This document shows, in pieces, positions 48,686 through 57,818 of a DNA stretch of 64,000 nucleotides (the first letter of the stretch is position 1; the number at the start of each line of letters is the position of its first letter). Under the pieces are notes generated by a model, which worked only from the letters and a program-made list of their open reading frames with translations, was not told the origin of the DNA and did no database searches. This stretch comes from an uncultured Ruegeria sp. (lineage in GTDB: Bacteria > Pseudomonadota > Alphaproteobacteria > Rhodobacterales > Rhodobacteraceae), in contig NZ_CANMFF010000009.1 of assembly GCF_947497005.1 (NCBI RefSeq), positions 124,001 through 188,000 on the forward strand, written 5' to 3'. A program made the position numbers and the translations under genes.

Positions 48686-49155
48686 TGCGGTCTCATCTGC
48701 TTCTTTGGGCCACTCTGGCCGCGTTTCTGATCGACCAGATCAGCAAGTATCTGGTCGTTCACGTCATGCGTGTGGCCGATGGTGACATCGACGTGCTGCC
48801 GCCGCTTCTCGTGTTCAAATACGGCGAGAATCGCGGCATCAATTTCGGTTTGTTTCAGGGTAACTCGGAAGCGGCACGCTGGGTGCTGATCGGCGTTTCA
48901 CTGGCCATCTGCGTTGGTGTCCTGATCTGGCTTGGCCGTACGGCGCCGACGAAATTCATGTTGTTTTGCGCCGGCCTTCTGATCGGCGGGGCGCTGGGAA
49001 ATGTCGTGGATCGTGTGTTGTATGGCTATGTGCTGGATTTCCTCAACATGTCCTGCTGCGGCATCAACAACCCGTATGTGTTCAATCTGGCCGATGTGTT
49101 CATTTTTGCGGGAGCGTTGGGTCTGGTGCTTTTTGACGGCAAAAAGGCCTCGTGA
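48685..49155 (+). CDS. lspA: Signal peptidase II (lipoprotein signal peptidase)
   Basis: The 156-residue product has four hydrophobic helices and both catalytic aspartates in the family motifs [16 protein letters not shown] and [14 protein letters not shown]. It removes signal peptides from prolipoproteins after lipidation. The several predicted lipoproteins in this window depend on it. It overlaps purH by one base, so is translationally coupled. Confidence 0.95.
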   Translation: MRSHLLLWATLAAFLIDQISKYLVVHVMRVADGDIDVLPPLLVFKYGENRGINFGLFQGNSEAARWVLIGVSLAICVGVLIWLGRTAPTKFMLFCAGLLIGGALGNVVDRVLYGYVLDFLNMSCCGINNPYVFNLADVFIFAGALGLVLFDGKKAS

Positions 49156-49205
49156 CGTGCGGAATGAAATGCGATAAAAGCGCCTGAAACAGGCTGGAGA
49201 CACCA

Positions 49206-49721
49206 ATGCGGATGCCGCGCGCCATTTTTGCTTTGACAGTTGCCGCTGCGGTTGCGGCATGTTCGAATCCCGGGCTTCGGGATCTGGCGCCTCCAGGGCA
49301 AGGCCCGGACGAGTTCTCGGTATTGCCGGTCAAACCGCTGACTCAGCCACAGGATTATGCGTTTTTGCCCGCGCCCACACTGGGTGGTGCAAATCTGACC
49401 GATCCGAACCCCAATGCTGACGCCGTGGCTGCGTTGGGCGGTAACGCTGCTGCACTGAACCCGAATACTGCCGTTCCTTCCTCGGATGCGGCGCTTGTCA
49501 CAGCCTCCAGCCGGTATGGGGTGTCACCTGATGCGCGTCAGGTGGTCGAGGCCGAAGATGCCGCGTTCCGTAAACGTCGTGGCCGTTGGACTGGTCTGCG
49601 CCTGTTCCCGGTCGACCGCTATGGTCAAGTTTACGAAAAGCAATCGATCGATCCGTTCTCGGAAACAGAAGCTGCCCGTCGGGCCGGGATCGAAACCCCG
49701 TCATCGCCGCCGGGTGAATAA
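49206..49721 (+). CDS. DUF3035 putative lipoprotein
   Basis: The 171-residue product has a lipoprotein signal with lipobox VAAC followed by SNPGLRDLAPPGQGPDEF. The DUF3035 core includes PLTQPQDYAFLPAPTLGGANLTDPNPNADAV and a late FRKRRGRWTGLRLFP. DUF3035 is often found next to lspA or the M16 proteases in Rhodobacteraceae, as here; its function is unknown. It may be an envelope partner of the M16 pair. GGAGACACC precedes the start. Confidence 0.85.
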   Translation: MRMPRAIFALTVAAAVAACSNPGLRDLAPPGQGPDEFSVLPVKPLTQPQDYAFLPAPTLGGANLTDPNPNADAVAALGGNAAALNPNTAVPSSDAALVTASSRYGVSPDARQVVEAEDAAFRKRRGRWTGLRLFPVDRYGQVYEKQSIDPFSETEAARRAGIETPSSPPGE

Positions 49722-49802
49722 TTCTTAACTTTCCGTCATCGGGCTTGAACCCGGGCCGCACCACCGTAGTTTGAGTCCCAGAAACGAAACGGAGGATGCC
49801 CC

Positions 49803-51143
49803 ATGGTTCGGGCCCTGGCCTTATCGGCTGCCCTGATTGCCACCACCCCGGTTTTTGCCGAGGACGGGAAAGAAGCGGTCACCACATTCACTCTGGACAA
49901 CGGCATGGATGTCGTCGTGGTCGAAGATCACCGCGCGCCGGTCGTGCAACACATGGTCTGGTACCGCGCCGGATCAGCAGATGAGCCGATCGGATCGTCC
50001 GGCGTGGCGCATTTTCTGGAACACTTGCTGTTCAAAGGCACAGATACGTTGGCGCCGGGCGAGTTTTCGGCAACCGTCGCGGCCAATGGCGGCAATGACA
50101 ACGCCTTCACCTCGTATGATTACACCGCTTATTTTCAGCGTGTCGCTGCCGACCGGCTGGAACTGATGATGCGGATGGAATCCGATCGGATGCGGAACCT
50201 GCGTCTGAACGAAGAGGACATTCTGACCGAACGCAACGTGATCCTTGAGGAACGCAACCAGCGCACCGAAAACAACCCACGCGCCCTTTTCGGCGAACAG
50301 ATGAGCGCGGCGCAATATTTGAACCACCGCTACGGCGCTCCGATCATCGGCTGGATGCACGAGATGGAAGACCTGGACATGGACGATGCGCTGTCGTTCT
50401 ACCAGACCCACTACGCGCCCAATAATGCCATTCTGGTGGTGACCGGTGATGTGGACCCGGATGAGGTCCGCGCCCTGGCCGATCAGTATTACGGCGTGAT
50501 CCCTGCCAACGCCGACTTGCCCGAACGGGTCCGGTCACAGGAACCGCCGCAAACGGCCGAGCGTCGCCTGACCTTTAAAGACTCGCGTGTGGCCCAGCCT
50601 TATGTGCAACGCAGCTATCTGGCACCGGAACGCGATCCGGGTAAACAGGAAAAGGCGGCTGCTCTGTTCATGCTGGCTGAATTGTTGGGCGGCAGCACCA
50701 CGTCTTATCTGAACGAAAAGCTTCAGTTCGACCAGCAAAAGGCCGTTTATACCGGGGCGTTCTACCGCGGAGTTTCGTTGGATGACACGACCTTTGATCT
50801 TTTGATCGTTCCGGCCGAAGGGGTTTCCCTGCAAGAGGCCGAAGACGCAATGGATCAGGCCGTGGCCGATTTCATCGCCGAAGGCGTAAATGAAGACGAT
50901 CTGAACCGCATCAAGATGCAGCTGCGCGCTTCGCAGACCTATGCACGTGACAATGTGGACGGGATCGGCAACCGCTATGGCCGGGCCCTGACCAGTGGTC
51001 TGACGGTCGAGGATGTGCAGGCTTGGCCCGATGTCCTTCAGGCCGTAACCGGGGATGAGATCATCGCTGCCGCCCGTGAAATTCTGCAACCCGAGGCATC
51101 GGTCACCGGCTGGCTGATGCGCGATGATGAGGTGACGCAATGA
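49803..51143 (+). CDS. M16-family zinc metalloprotease, catalytic member of a pair
   Basis: The 446-residue product has a Sec signal (ALALSAALIATTPVFA) and the inverted zinc motif HFLEH (His70, Glu73, His74), with the third ligand Glu in the downstream ILTERNVILEE. It is the PqqL/insulinase-type catalytic subunit, likely periplasmic. The next gene encodes a partner without the zinc motif, and such alphaproteobacterial pairs resemble mitochondrial processing peptidase subunits. The substrate is unknown. GGAGG precedes the start; the stop overlaps the partner gene by four bases. Confidence 0.93.
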   Translation: MVRALALSAALIATTPVFAEDGKEAVTTFTLDNGMDVVVVEDHRAPVVQHMVWYRAGSADEPIGSSGVAHFLEHLLFKGTDTLAPGEFSATVAANGGNDNAFTSYDYTAYFQRVAADRLELMMRMESDRMRNLRLNEEDILTERNVILEERNQRTENNPRALFGEQMSAAQYLNHRYGAPIIGWMHEMEDLDMDDALSFYQTHYAPNNAILVVTGDVDPDEVRALADQYYGVIPANADLPERVRSQEPPQTAERRLTFKDSRVAQPYVQRSYLAPERDPGKQEKAAALFMLAELLGGSTTSYLNEKLQFDQQKAVYTGAFYRGVSLDDTTFDLLIVPAEGVSLQEAEDAMDQAVADFIAEGVNEDDLNRIKMQLRASQTYARDNVDGIGNRYGRALTSGLTVEDVQAWPDVLQAVTGDEIIAAAREILQPEASVTGWLMRDDEVTQ

Positions 51144-52450
51144 AACGGTTCCTTGCAACGCTGATTGCTTGTCTGGTTGCCCTGCCTGCCCTGGCCGAGA
51201 TCGAGATCGAAGAAGTGACCTCGCCCGGAGGCATCAAAGCCTGGCTGGTCGAGGATCACTCGATCCCCTTCACGGCGCTGGAGCTGCGGTTTCGTGGTGG
51301 CACGTCGTTGGACGATGCTGACAAACGTGGCGCGGTTTACCTGATGAGCGGCCTGATTGAAGAGGGTTCAGGCGACATGGATGCGCGGACCTATGCGCGC
51401 GAACTGGAGGCTCTGGCCGCGTCATTCCGCTATAACGCTGGTGACGACACGGTTTCGATTTCCGCGCGTTTTTTGACCGAAAACCGGGATGAGGTGGTCG
51501 ACCTGCTACGTACAACGATCCACGAACCTCGCTTTGACCAGGACGCAGTTGACCGGGTGCGCGCGCAAATTCTGTCAGGCCTGCGCTCGGATCTGACCGA
51601 CCCGAATGAGATCGCCGGTCTCAACTTCGCGCAGATGGCCTATGGCGATCACCCCTATGGCTCCGAAGGTAAAGGCACCATCGAAAGCGTCTCGACCCTG
51701 ACGCGCGAAGACGTGGTGGCGGCTTATGAAGGCGTCTTTGCCAAGGATCGTCTCTATGTTGGGGCGGTTGGTGACATCACGGCCGAAGAACTGGGTATTT
51801 TGCTTGATACTTTGCTTGCCGCTCTGCCGGAAACCGGCAAACCCATTCCGGGCAAGGCCAATGTAACCATTCCAGGTGGCGTAAGCGTTGTGGAATTCGA
51901 CACACCGCAATCCGTGGCCCTGTTCGGTCAATCCGGGATTGACCGGGATGATCCGGATTTCTTTGCGGCCTTTGTCCTGAACCACATCCTTGGCGGCGGC
52001 GGATTTGAAAGTCGCCTGATGCAGGAGGTGCGTGAAAAGCGCGGCCTGACCTATGGGGTTGGAACCTATCTTGTGCCCAAGGATCTGGCCTCGGTCTATC
52101 TGGGATCCGTGTCATCGGCCAACGATCGTATTGCCGAGGCGGTTGAGGTGATCCGGGATGAATGGGCCCGTGCGGCTTCTGAAGGCGTGACGCAGAAGGA
52201 ACTGGATGACGCCAAGACCTATCTGACCGGCGCCTATCCGTTGCGTTTTGACGGCAATGGTCAGATTGCGGGAATCATGGTCGAGATGCAGATGGAAGAT
52301 CTGCCGATCGACTATATCGCCACCCGGAATGACAAAGTGAACGCTGTGACACTGGAAGATGTGAACCGAGTGGCCTCCGAACTGCTGGACCCGGACGGGC
52401 TGCATTTCACTGTGGTGGGTAAACCTGCCGGGCTTGAGACCACGAACTGA
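51140..52450 (+). CDS. M16-family partner subunit lacking the zinc motif
   Basis: The 436-residue product has a Sec signal ending ALPALAEIE and an M16 fold with the C-terminal R-x-x-x-x-Y pair in REKRGLTYGVGTY, but at the zinc site it reads VYLMSGLIEEGSG instead of HxxEH. It is thus likely a non-catalytic subunit forming a heterodimer with the upstream protease, as in mitochondrial alpha-MPP. It is coupled to that gene by a four-base overlap. A clear terminator follows the stop. Confidence 0.9.
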   Translation: MKRFLATLIACLVALPALAEIEIEEVTSPGGIKAWLVEDHSIPFTALELRFRGGTSLDDADKRGAVYLMSGLIEEGSGDMDARTYARELEALAASFRYNAGDDTVSISARFLTENRDEVVDLLRTTIHEPRFDQDAVDRVRAQILSGLRSDLTDPNEIAGLNFAQMAYGDHPYGSEGKGTIESVSTLTREDVVAAYEGVFAKDRLYVGAVGDITAEELGILLDTLLAALPETGKPIPGKANVTIPGGVSVVEFDTPQSVALFGQSGIDRDDPDFFAAFVLNHILGGGGFESRLMQEVREKRGLTYGVGTYLVPKDLASVYLGSVSSANDRIAEAVEVIRDEWARAASEGVTQKELDDAKTYLTGAYPLRFDGNGQIAGIMVEMQMEDLPIDYIATRNDKVNAVTLEDVNRVASELLDPDGLHFTVVGKPAGLETTN

Positions 52451-52457
52451 ACAAGGA

Positions 52458-52484
52458 GGGGTGAGTAAAGCTCACCCCTTTTTC
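52458..52484 (+). terminator. Rho-independent terminator after M16 pair
   Basis: Stem GGGGTGAG/CTCACCCC, loop TAAAG, then TTTTTC. Its right half overlaps the last codons of the convergent SDR gene. Confidence 0.88.
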
Positions 52485-53293
52485 ATGCTGCGCAGCATAT
52501 CCCCCATCATCTGGCCGAACTTGCCTGAGCCACGCTGATACAGCGCGCCATCGACGGCCAGAACGGTGCCGCTGATATAGCTGGCCATGTCCGAGCTGAG
52601 GAACAGGCAGGCATTGGCGACGTCCTGTGGCTGGCCCCAGCGGCCCAGCGGCACGTCCCGGCGCAGGGCCTCACCGGCGTCGGGGGTCGGCGCAAGGCGC
52701 TTGGCCCCTTCTGTGCCTTCGATGAACCCCGGCACAACCGAGTTCACCCTGATCCCCTCGACACCCCATTCCATCGACAGGGTGCGCGTGATCTGGTCGA
52801 CGCCGGCCTTGGCGGCACAGACATGGGCCTGACCTTCATAGGGCAGATAAGACTGCGGGGCCGAGATGTTGATGATGCTTGCACCAGGGCGCTTCAGGTA
52901 CGGATACGCCCCTTTCATCACGTGGATCGTGCCCATCAGGTCAATATCGATCACCGCCTTGAACGCGTTGACCGACATCTCCGATGCAAGTGCCGGGAAG
53001 TTCCCCGCCGCGCCCGAGATCAGCACATCGAACTCTCCAAACGCGTCGTAGAACTGTTTCAGGCCAACGGCCACAGCTTCAGGATTACGCACGTCGAACG
53101 CTGAACCCATGGCGTCCTGTGCGCCCGTTTCTTTCAGCGCGGCAACAGTATCATCGACTTTTTCCTGCGACCGGCTGGCGACGGCCAGTTTGGCACCCGA
53201 GGCCGCAAAGGCCTCAGCAATGCCGCGATTGATACCGCTGGTTCCGCCGATGACGATGACGGTTTTTCCTGAAAAATCCCCTGCAGTACTCAT
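52472..53293 (-). CDS. SDR oxidoreductase, 2,4-dienoyl-CoA reductase (DECR)-like
   Basis: The 273-residue product has the SDR cofactor motif VIGGTSGINRGIAEAF and the family motif AAGNFPALASEMSVNAF, which is typical of mitochondrial/peroxisomal dienoyl-CoA reductases. The canonical catalytic Tyr before Lys is missing (AHVCAAK, where SDRs have YxxxK); DECR enzymes also lack it and use Tyr elsewhere. It may reduce dienoyl-CoA, like the unrelated FadH enzyme at 16069. The end overlaps a convergent terminator. Confidence 0.83.
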   Translation of the reverse strand: MSTAGDFSGKTVIVIGGTSGINRGIAEAFAASGAKLAVASRSQEKVDDTVAALKETGAQDAMGSAFDVRNPEAVAVGLKQFYDAFGEFDVLISGAAGNFPALASEMSVNAFKAVIDIDLMGTIHVMKGAYPYLKRPGASIINISAPQSYLPYEGQAHVCAAKAGVDQITRTLSMEWGVEGIRVNSVVPGFIEGTEGAKRLAPTPDAGEALRRDVPLGRWGQPQDVANACLFLSSDMASYISGTVLAVDGALYQRGSGKFGQMMGDMLRSMKKG

Positions 53294-53317
53294 GTAGGCC
53301 TCCCTTGGCGGGGAGCC

Positions 53318-55651
53318 CTACTCGCCGTAGGGCACCCAGATGTTTTTCACTTCGGTCGCAGCCTGAAGGAAGTGACGCGAATGGTCCATGCTCCAGTCAA
53401 ATGCCGTCGCGTTATTGACCCAGGTCCGTTTCAGGTTGCCGGCCGAGACGACTTCGATCTCTTTTGACAGGTCGGTGGACGAGAACGACCAGACCGCATC
53501 GACGTTCAGATGTGAGGCCAGCGGCTTCGCCAGTTCCGCATGGCTGCCGGTCAGAATGTTGACCACGCCTGATGGGACGTCAGATGTTTCGAGAATCTGA
53601 TAGAAGTCAGTCGCAGCCAGCGGAAAGGGTTCCGAGGCCACCAGAACCGTCCGGTTGCCCATCGCAATTGCGGGCGCCATAGCAGAGACCAGACCCAGCA
53701 GAGGCGCTTCATCGGCACAGAGGGCACCGATGACGCCCACCGATTCCTTCATGGCAATTGCGACACCCCGGATCGGAACGCCATGGACCTGACCGTCATA
53801 TTTATCGGCCCATGCGGCGGCGGTGAACAGGCGTTGGATAGAGGCCTCGACCTCCTTCGCGCCGTCTTTCCCGCCGGTCATGGCGTCGATACGTATGGCG
53901 AATTCATCGGCACGGGCCGAGAGGTTTTCGCCGATGTAATACAGGATCTGCGCCCGAAGATGACCGGTGGTCCTGGACCAGCCTTTGGCACCTGCCGCAG
54001 CCTCAACTGCGTTGCGGACGTCCTTGCGGTTGGCAAGACCCACATGGCCCAACAGGCCGGGTTTTCCCCAGACAGGCTTCGAATACCCACCATCAGGCCG
54101 CGCCTGTTTGCCGCCGACATACATCTTGGCGGTGCGGTCAATCGGATCGACCGGAGCGCCTTGGCCCACAGTGGCTTCAATCTTCGCCAGCGGCTTGGCC
54201 TTGCCCTTGGGCTTGGTATAGGCCGCCAGACCTTCCCAACCGCCTTCGCGGCCAAAGCCGCTTTCGCGAACACCGCCGAAACCGGCAGCAGCGTCGAACA
54301 GGTTGGTGGCGTTCACCCAGACCACACCCGCAACCAGCTTGGGCGCGATATCCAGCGCAAGGTTCACGTTCTCGGTCCAGACCGTCGCGGCCAACCCGTA
54401 GCGGGTGTTGTTGGCCAGCTCCACCGCCTCTTCCGGCGTGCGGAAGGTGGACGACACCAGAACCGGGCCAAAAACTTCTTCCTGCATCAGCGGATCCGAG
54501 GTCTCGAGGCCCGAGATCAGCGTCGGCGGATAGTAGCAGCCGTTTGCGGGTAGCTGGCAGGCCGCCTGATGAACGTGGCCAGCCGTGTTACTTTCGACTA
54601 AGCCCTTGATGGTCTGCAACTGGACCGGGTCAACGACCGCGCCCACGTCGATGCATTTGTCCAGCGGGTCACCGATGCGCAGCGTGTCCATCCGCGCACG
54701 CAATTTATCGTGGAAGCGGTCGGCGATGCCCTCTTGAACCAACAAACGAGACCCAGCACAGCAAACCTGACCCTGATTGAACCAGATCGCATCGACCAGT
54801 CCTTCGATGGCACTGTCGATATCGGCGTCATCAAAGACGACATAGGCGGACTTGCCGCCCAATTCCAACGTCAGTTCCTTGCCCGAACCTGCAGTTGCCT
54901 CGCGAATACGGCGGCCCACTACGGTCGAGCCGGTGAAGGCGATCTTGTCCACGTCCGCGTTCACGATCATCTCGCCCACCGCGCCGTCTCCGGTGACGAT
55001 GTTGACCACGCCCTTGGGCAGGCCAGCCTGCGAGCAGATATCGGCAAACAGCAGTGCAGTCAGCGAAGTATATTCTGCCGGTTTCAGTACCACTGTGTTG
55101 CCCATCGCCAGTGCAGGTGCGATTTTCCAAGATAACATCAGCAGGGGGAAGTTCCACGGGATGATCTGACCGCATACGCCCAAGGCCTGGGCATCGGGCA
55201 GTTCGCTCTCCATCAATTGCGCCATGCCCGCGTGATAGTAGAAGTGCCGATGCGCCAGAGGGATGTCGATGTCGCGCGATTCACGGATCGGTTTCCCGTT
55301 GTCCATGCTCTCCAACACCGCAAACAGGCGCGAATGCTTTTGCAGCAGGCGCGCAATGGCATAGAGATACCGTGCGCGGCCTGCGCCGCCCAGCTTCTCC
55401 CACTTTGGCTGTGCTTTTCGCGCAGCGTCAACGGCGGCGTCCACGTCGGTTTGTTTTGCTTGCGTCAGCTTGGCCAGAACTTCTCCGGTCGCCGGGTTGC
55501 GGCTGTCGAAGCCTTTGCCGGGTTTGGTGAAGGTTCCGTCGATATAATGGCCGAACTTGTCGCCCTGATCGACCAACCAGGCCAAAGCCTCGGCGGCGCT
55601 TTCGGGGGCGGGGCCGTAATCCATGGTCTCGAAAATCTCTTTGACTGTCAT
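53318..55651 (-). CDS. ALDH16-type two-domain aldehyde dehydrogenase
   Basis: The 777-residue protein is a fusion. Residues 1-480 are a complete ALDH with the general base Glu263 (LELGGKSAYVVFDDAD) and nucleophile Cys297 (NQGQVCCAGSRLL). Residues 500-777 are a second, partial ALDH unit (cofactor-like segments LGHVGLANRKDVRNA and AMGNRTVLVASEPFP) with no nucleophilic cysteine. This matches bacterial ALDH16. It follows deoC by 11 bases, so an aldehyde released by DeoC is a likely substrate, although that is inference. Confidence 0.88.
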   Translation of the reverse strand: MTVKEIFETMDYGPAPESAAEALAWLVDQGDKFGHYIDGTFTKPGKGFDSRNPATGEVLAKLTQAKQTDVDAAVDAARKAQPKWEKLGGAGRARYLYAIARLLQKHSRLFAVLESMDNGKPIRESRDIDIPLAHRHFYYHAGMAQLMESELPDAQALGVCGQIIPWNFPLLMLSWKIAPALAMGNTVVLKPAEYTSLTALLFADICSQAGLPKGVVNIVTGDGAVGEMIVNADVDKIAFTGSTVVGRRIREATAGSGKELTLELGGKSAYVVFDDADIDSAIEGLVDAIWFNQGQVCCAGSRLLVQEGIADRFHDKLRARMDTLRIGDPLDKCIDVGAVVDPVQLQTIKGLVESNTAGHVHQAACQLPANGCYYPPTLISGLETSDPLMQEEVFGPVLVSSTFRTPEEAVELANNTRYGLAATVWTENVNLALDIAPKLVAGVVWVNATNLFDAAAGFGGVRESGFGREGGWEGLAAYTKPKGKAKPLAKIEATVGQGAPVDPIDRTAKMYVGGKQARPDGGYSKPVWGKPGLLGHVGLANRKDVRNAVEAAAGAKGWSRTTGHLRAQILYYIGENLSARADEFAIRIDAMTGGKDGAKEVEASIQRLFTAAAWADKYDGQVHGVPIRGVAIAMKESVGVIGALCADEAPLLGLVSAMAPAIAMGNRTVLVASEPFPLAATDFYQILETSDVPSGVVNILTGSHAELAKPLASHLNVDAVWSFSSTDLSKEIEVVSAGNLKRTWVNNATAFDWSMDHSRHFLQAATEVKNIWVPYGE

Positions 55652-55662
55652 TGTTCTTGCCC

Positions 55663-56661
55663 TCAGCCCATGGAGTGACGGTAACCGGCGGAGTACGCGC
55701 CAGTCACATAGTGTTCCAGCTGTCGTTCGATATCGCCCAGCAGCGACGAGGCGCCAAAGCGGAACAGGTCCGGCTCCAGCCAGCGGTCGCCCAACTCATC
55801 CTTGATCAGCGACAGATAGACCAGCGCATCCTTGGCTTTCGAAATACCGCCAGCAGGCTTGTAGCCAACGCGGTACCCAGTGCGGCCATAGTAGTCGCGG
55901 ATTGCTCGGATCATTACCAGTGACACGGGCAAGGTGGCGTTGACGCTTTCCTTGCCGGTCGAGGTCTTGATGAAATCCGCGCCCGCCATCATGCAGACCA
56001 GCGAGGCGCGCGCGACGTTGCGCAGGCTGCCCAGTTCACCGGTGGCAAGGATGGCTTTGACATGCGCATCACCGCACGCAACGCGAAACGCTTTCATCTC
56101 ATCATACAGCGCCTGCCAATCGCCCGACAGAACATGGCGGCGCGAAATGACGATGTCGATTTCTTCGGCACCAGCTTTCACGCTTTCTTCGATCTCGGCC
56201 ACGCGCAGGTGGAAGGGGGACAGGCCCGCCGGAAAACCGGTCGAAACGGCCGCGACCGGGATGCCGGTGCCTTTCAACGCGTCCACGGCGGTTTCGATCA
56301 TGTCGTGGTAGACGCACACGGCGCCCGTGGTGATCGGCGGCATATCCAGCGTTTGGAGGACTGAGGGCGCGACGGGCTGGCGTGCCTTGGCGCACAGGCG
56401 ACGTACGCGGCCCACTGTGTCATCGCCCGAAAGCGTGGTCAGGTCGATCATAGTGATCGCTTTGAGCAGCCACGCGGCCTGATATTCCTTTTTGACCGAA
56501 CGGCGGCCCGGCAGAGTCGCGGCGCGGCGTTCAATAGCCGAGGTGTTGGCCTGTACGGCGCGCACCCAATCCATATCCAGATCCATTCCGGGGTTCCGGG
56601 GTTCGGTCACTTGCGGCAGATGCGCGGTGCGCACGGGGCTTTCTGAGCTCTGCGTATCCAT
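55663..56661 (-). CDS. deoC: Deoxyribose-phosphate aldolase, animal-type
   Basis: From ATG 56661 (AAAGGA eight bases upstream) the 332-residue product has the Schiff-base lysine in DFIKTSTGKESVNATLPV and the second active-site Lys in VGYKPAGGISKAKDAL. The opening IDLTTLSGDDTVGRVRRLC resembles vertebrate DERA, and its length (332 against 259 in E. coli) fits that longer class. It splits deoxyribose-5-phosphate to acetaldehyde and glyceraldehyde-3-phosphate. ALDH16 follows after 11 bases. Confidence 0.93.
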   Translation of the reverse strand: MDTQSSESPVRTAHLPQVTEPRNPGMDLDMDWVRAVQANTSAIERRAATLPGRRSVKKEYQAAWLLKAITMIDLTTLSGDDTVGRVRRLCAKARQPVAPSVLQTLDMPPITTGAVCVYHDMIETAVDALKGTGIPVAAVSTGFPAGLSPFHLRVAEIEESVKAGAEEIDIVISRRHVLSGDWQALYDEMKAFRVACGDAHVKAILATGELGSLRNVARASLVCMMAGADFIKTSTGKESVNATLPVSLVMIRAIRDYYGRTGYRVGYKPAGGISKAKDALVYLSLIKDELGDRWLEPDLFRFGASSLLGDIERQLEHYVTGAYSAGYRHSMG

Positions 56662-56778
56662 GGTCACGTCCTTTGGGAGGTTTGCGACAAAATCGCACGG
56701 GAGACCGGGGAATGGAAGATGTTGAAGGGTAATGATTGGTAAGTTTTTGACCATTTGGACAAAACAATACGACTTTTC

Positions 56779-56828
56779 TGCGAATAATTCGCATTAGCGT
56801 TGACTTAGTTGCGAATGGTTCTCATATT
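56779..56828 (+). promoter_or_regulatory. Promoter with two Fur/Mur-like boxes
   Basis: TGCGAATAATTCGCA (56779-56793) is a perfect palindrome. A second copy TGCGAATGGTTCTCA (56810-56824) is imperfect and lies between TTGACT (56800-56805) and CATATT (56823-56828), a 17-base spacer. The copies are 31 bases centre to centre, about three helical turns. This is what a manganese or iron repressor site would look like. Confidence 0.68.
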
Positions 56829-56861
56829 CACTCCAAGCAGGAAGCTAAACTGAGGTCGAAG

Positions 56862-57815
56862 ATGATTCGCCGGAATTTTATTGCAGCATTGGCGCTGGCC
56901 CTTTCCTTGCCAGTAACAGCCTGGGCCGAGGCACCGCTTAAAGTGGTGGCAACGACCGGCATGATTGCTGATGCGGTGCGTCAGGTTGGCGGTGATCAGG
57001 TTGAGGTCAAAGGGCTGATGGGGCCCGGTGTCGACCCGCATGCTTATCGCCAGACCCGCAGTGATATTGTGGCGATGACGCGCGCGGATCTGATCCTGTG
57101 GCATGGCTTGTATCTCGAAGCGCAGATGGAAGACTTCTTCCACGATCTTGAACGTAAACGGACCGTGGTTGCCGTTGCTGAGGGCATTGATAAATCCAAA
57201 CTGCGCGCGCATGACGACTATGCCGACAAGTTCGATCCTCATGTCTGGATGACACCCGAATTGTGGCGTGACGTTGTTTTGGAAGTCCAGGCCGCGCTGA
57301 CAGAAGCGCGTCCCGAAGCGGCTGAGGTATTTGCCGCAAATGCGCAGGCCCATCTGACGGATGTCGATCGTCTGACGGCCTATGCCAATGACTCTTTGTC
57401 TTCGGTTCCGGAGAGCAGCAAAGTTCTGATCACGGCCCATGATGCCTTTGGGTATTTTGGTGAAAGCTTTGGGTTTGAAGTACTTGGCATTCAGGGAATC
57501 TCGACCCAGTCCGAGGCTGGCCTGAACCGGATTGGAGAGCTGGTCGATCTGCTGGTTGACCGACAGGTCACAGCCGTATTCGTCGAAAGTTCGGTTTCGG
57601 ATCGTTCGATTCGCGCGCTGATCGAAGGTGCAGCCGCCAAGGGACATGACGTGAAAGTCGGAGGTGAGCTGTTCTCGGACGCCATGGGTGAAGATGGAAC
57701 TTATGAAGGCACCTATATCGGTATGCTGGATCACAACATCACGATCATTGCCAGTGCATTGGGCGGCGACGCGCCGGGTCGTGGCATGGACGGCAAATTG
57801 TCGGCGGGGTTCTGA
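56862..57815 (+). CDS. Metal-binding lipoprotein-type substrate-binding protein of Mn/Zn/Fe ABC importer
   Basis: The 317-residue product is a cluster A-I (TroA/PsaA/SitA-like) periplasmic binder with signal LSLPVTAWA. The metal ligands read His60 (GVDPH), His127 (DPHVW), the Glu in FVESSVSDRS and the Asp in GMLDHNI; the Glu at the third position favours manganese over zinc. There is no lipobox, so it is a free periplasmic protein. It starts a four-gene operon with the ATPase and two permeases. Two Fur/Mur-like boxes precede it. Confidence 0.9.
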   Translation: MIRRNFIAALALALSLPVTAWAEAPLKVVATTGMIADAVRQVGGDQVEVKGLMGPGVDPHAYRQTRSDIVAMTRADLILWHGLYLEAQMEDFFHDLERKRTVVAVAEGIDKSKLRAHDDYADKFDPHVWMTPELWRDVVLEVQAALTEARPEAAEVFAANAQAHLTDVDRLTAYANDSLSSVPESSKVLITAHDAFGYFGESFGFEVLGIQGISTQSEAGLNRIGELVDLLVDRQVTAVFVESSVSDRSIRALIEGAAAKGHDVKVGGELFSDAMGEDGTYEGTYIGMLDHNITIIASALGGDAPGRGMDGKLSAGF

Positions 57816-57818
57816 TCG

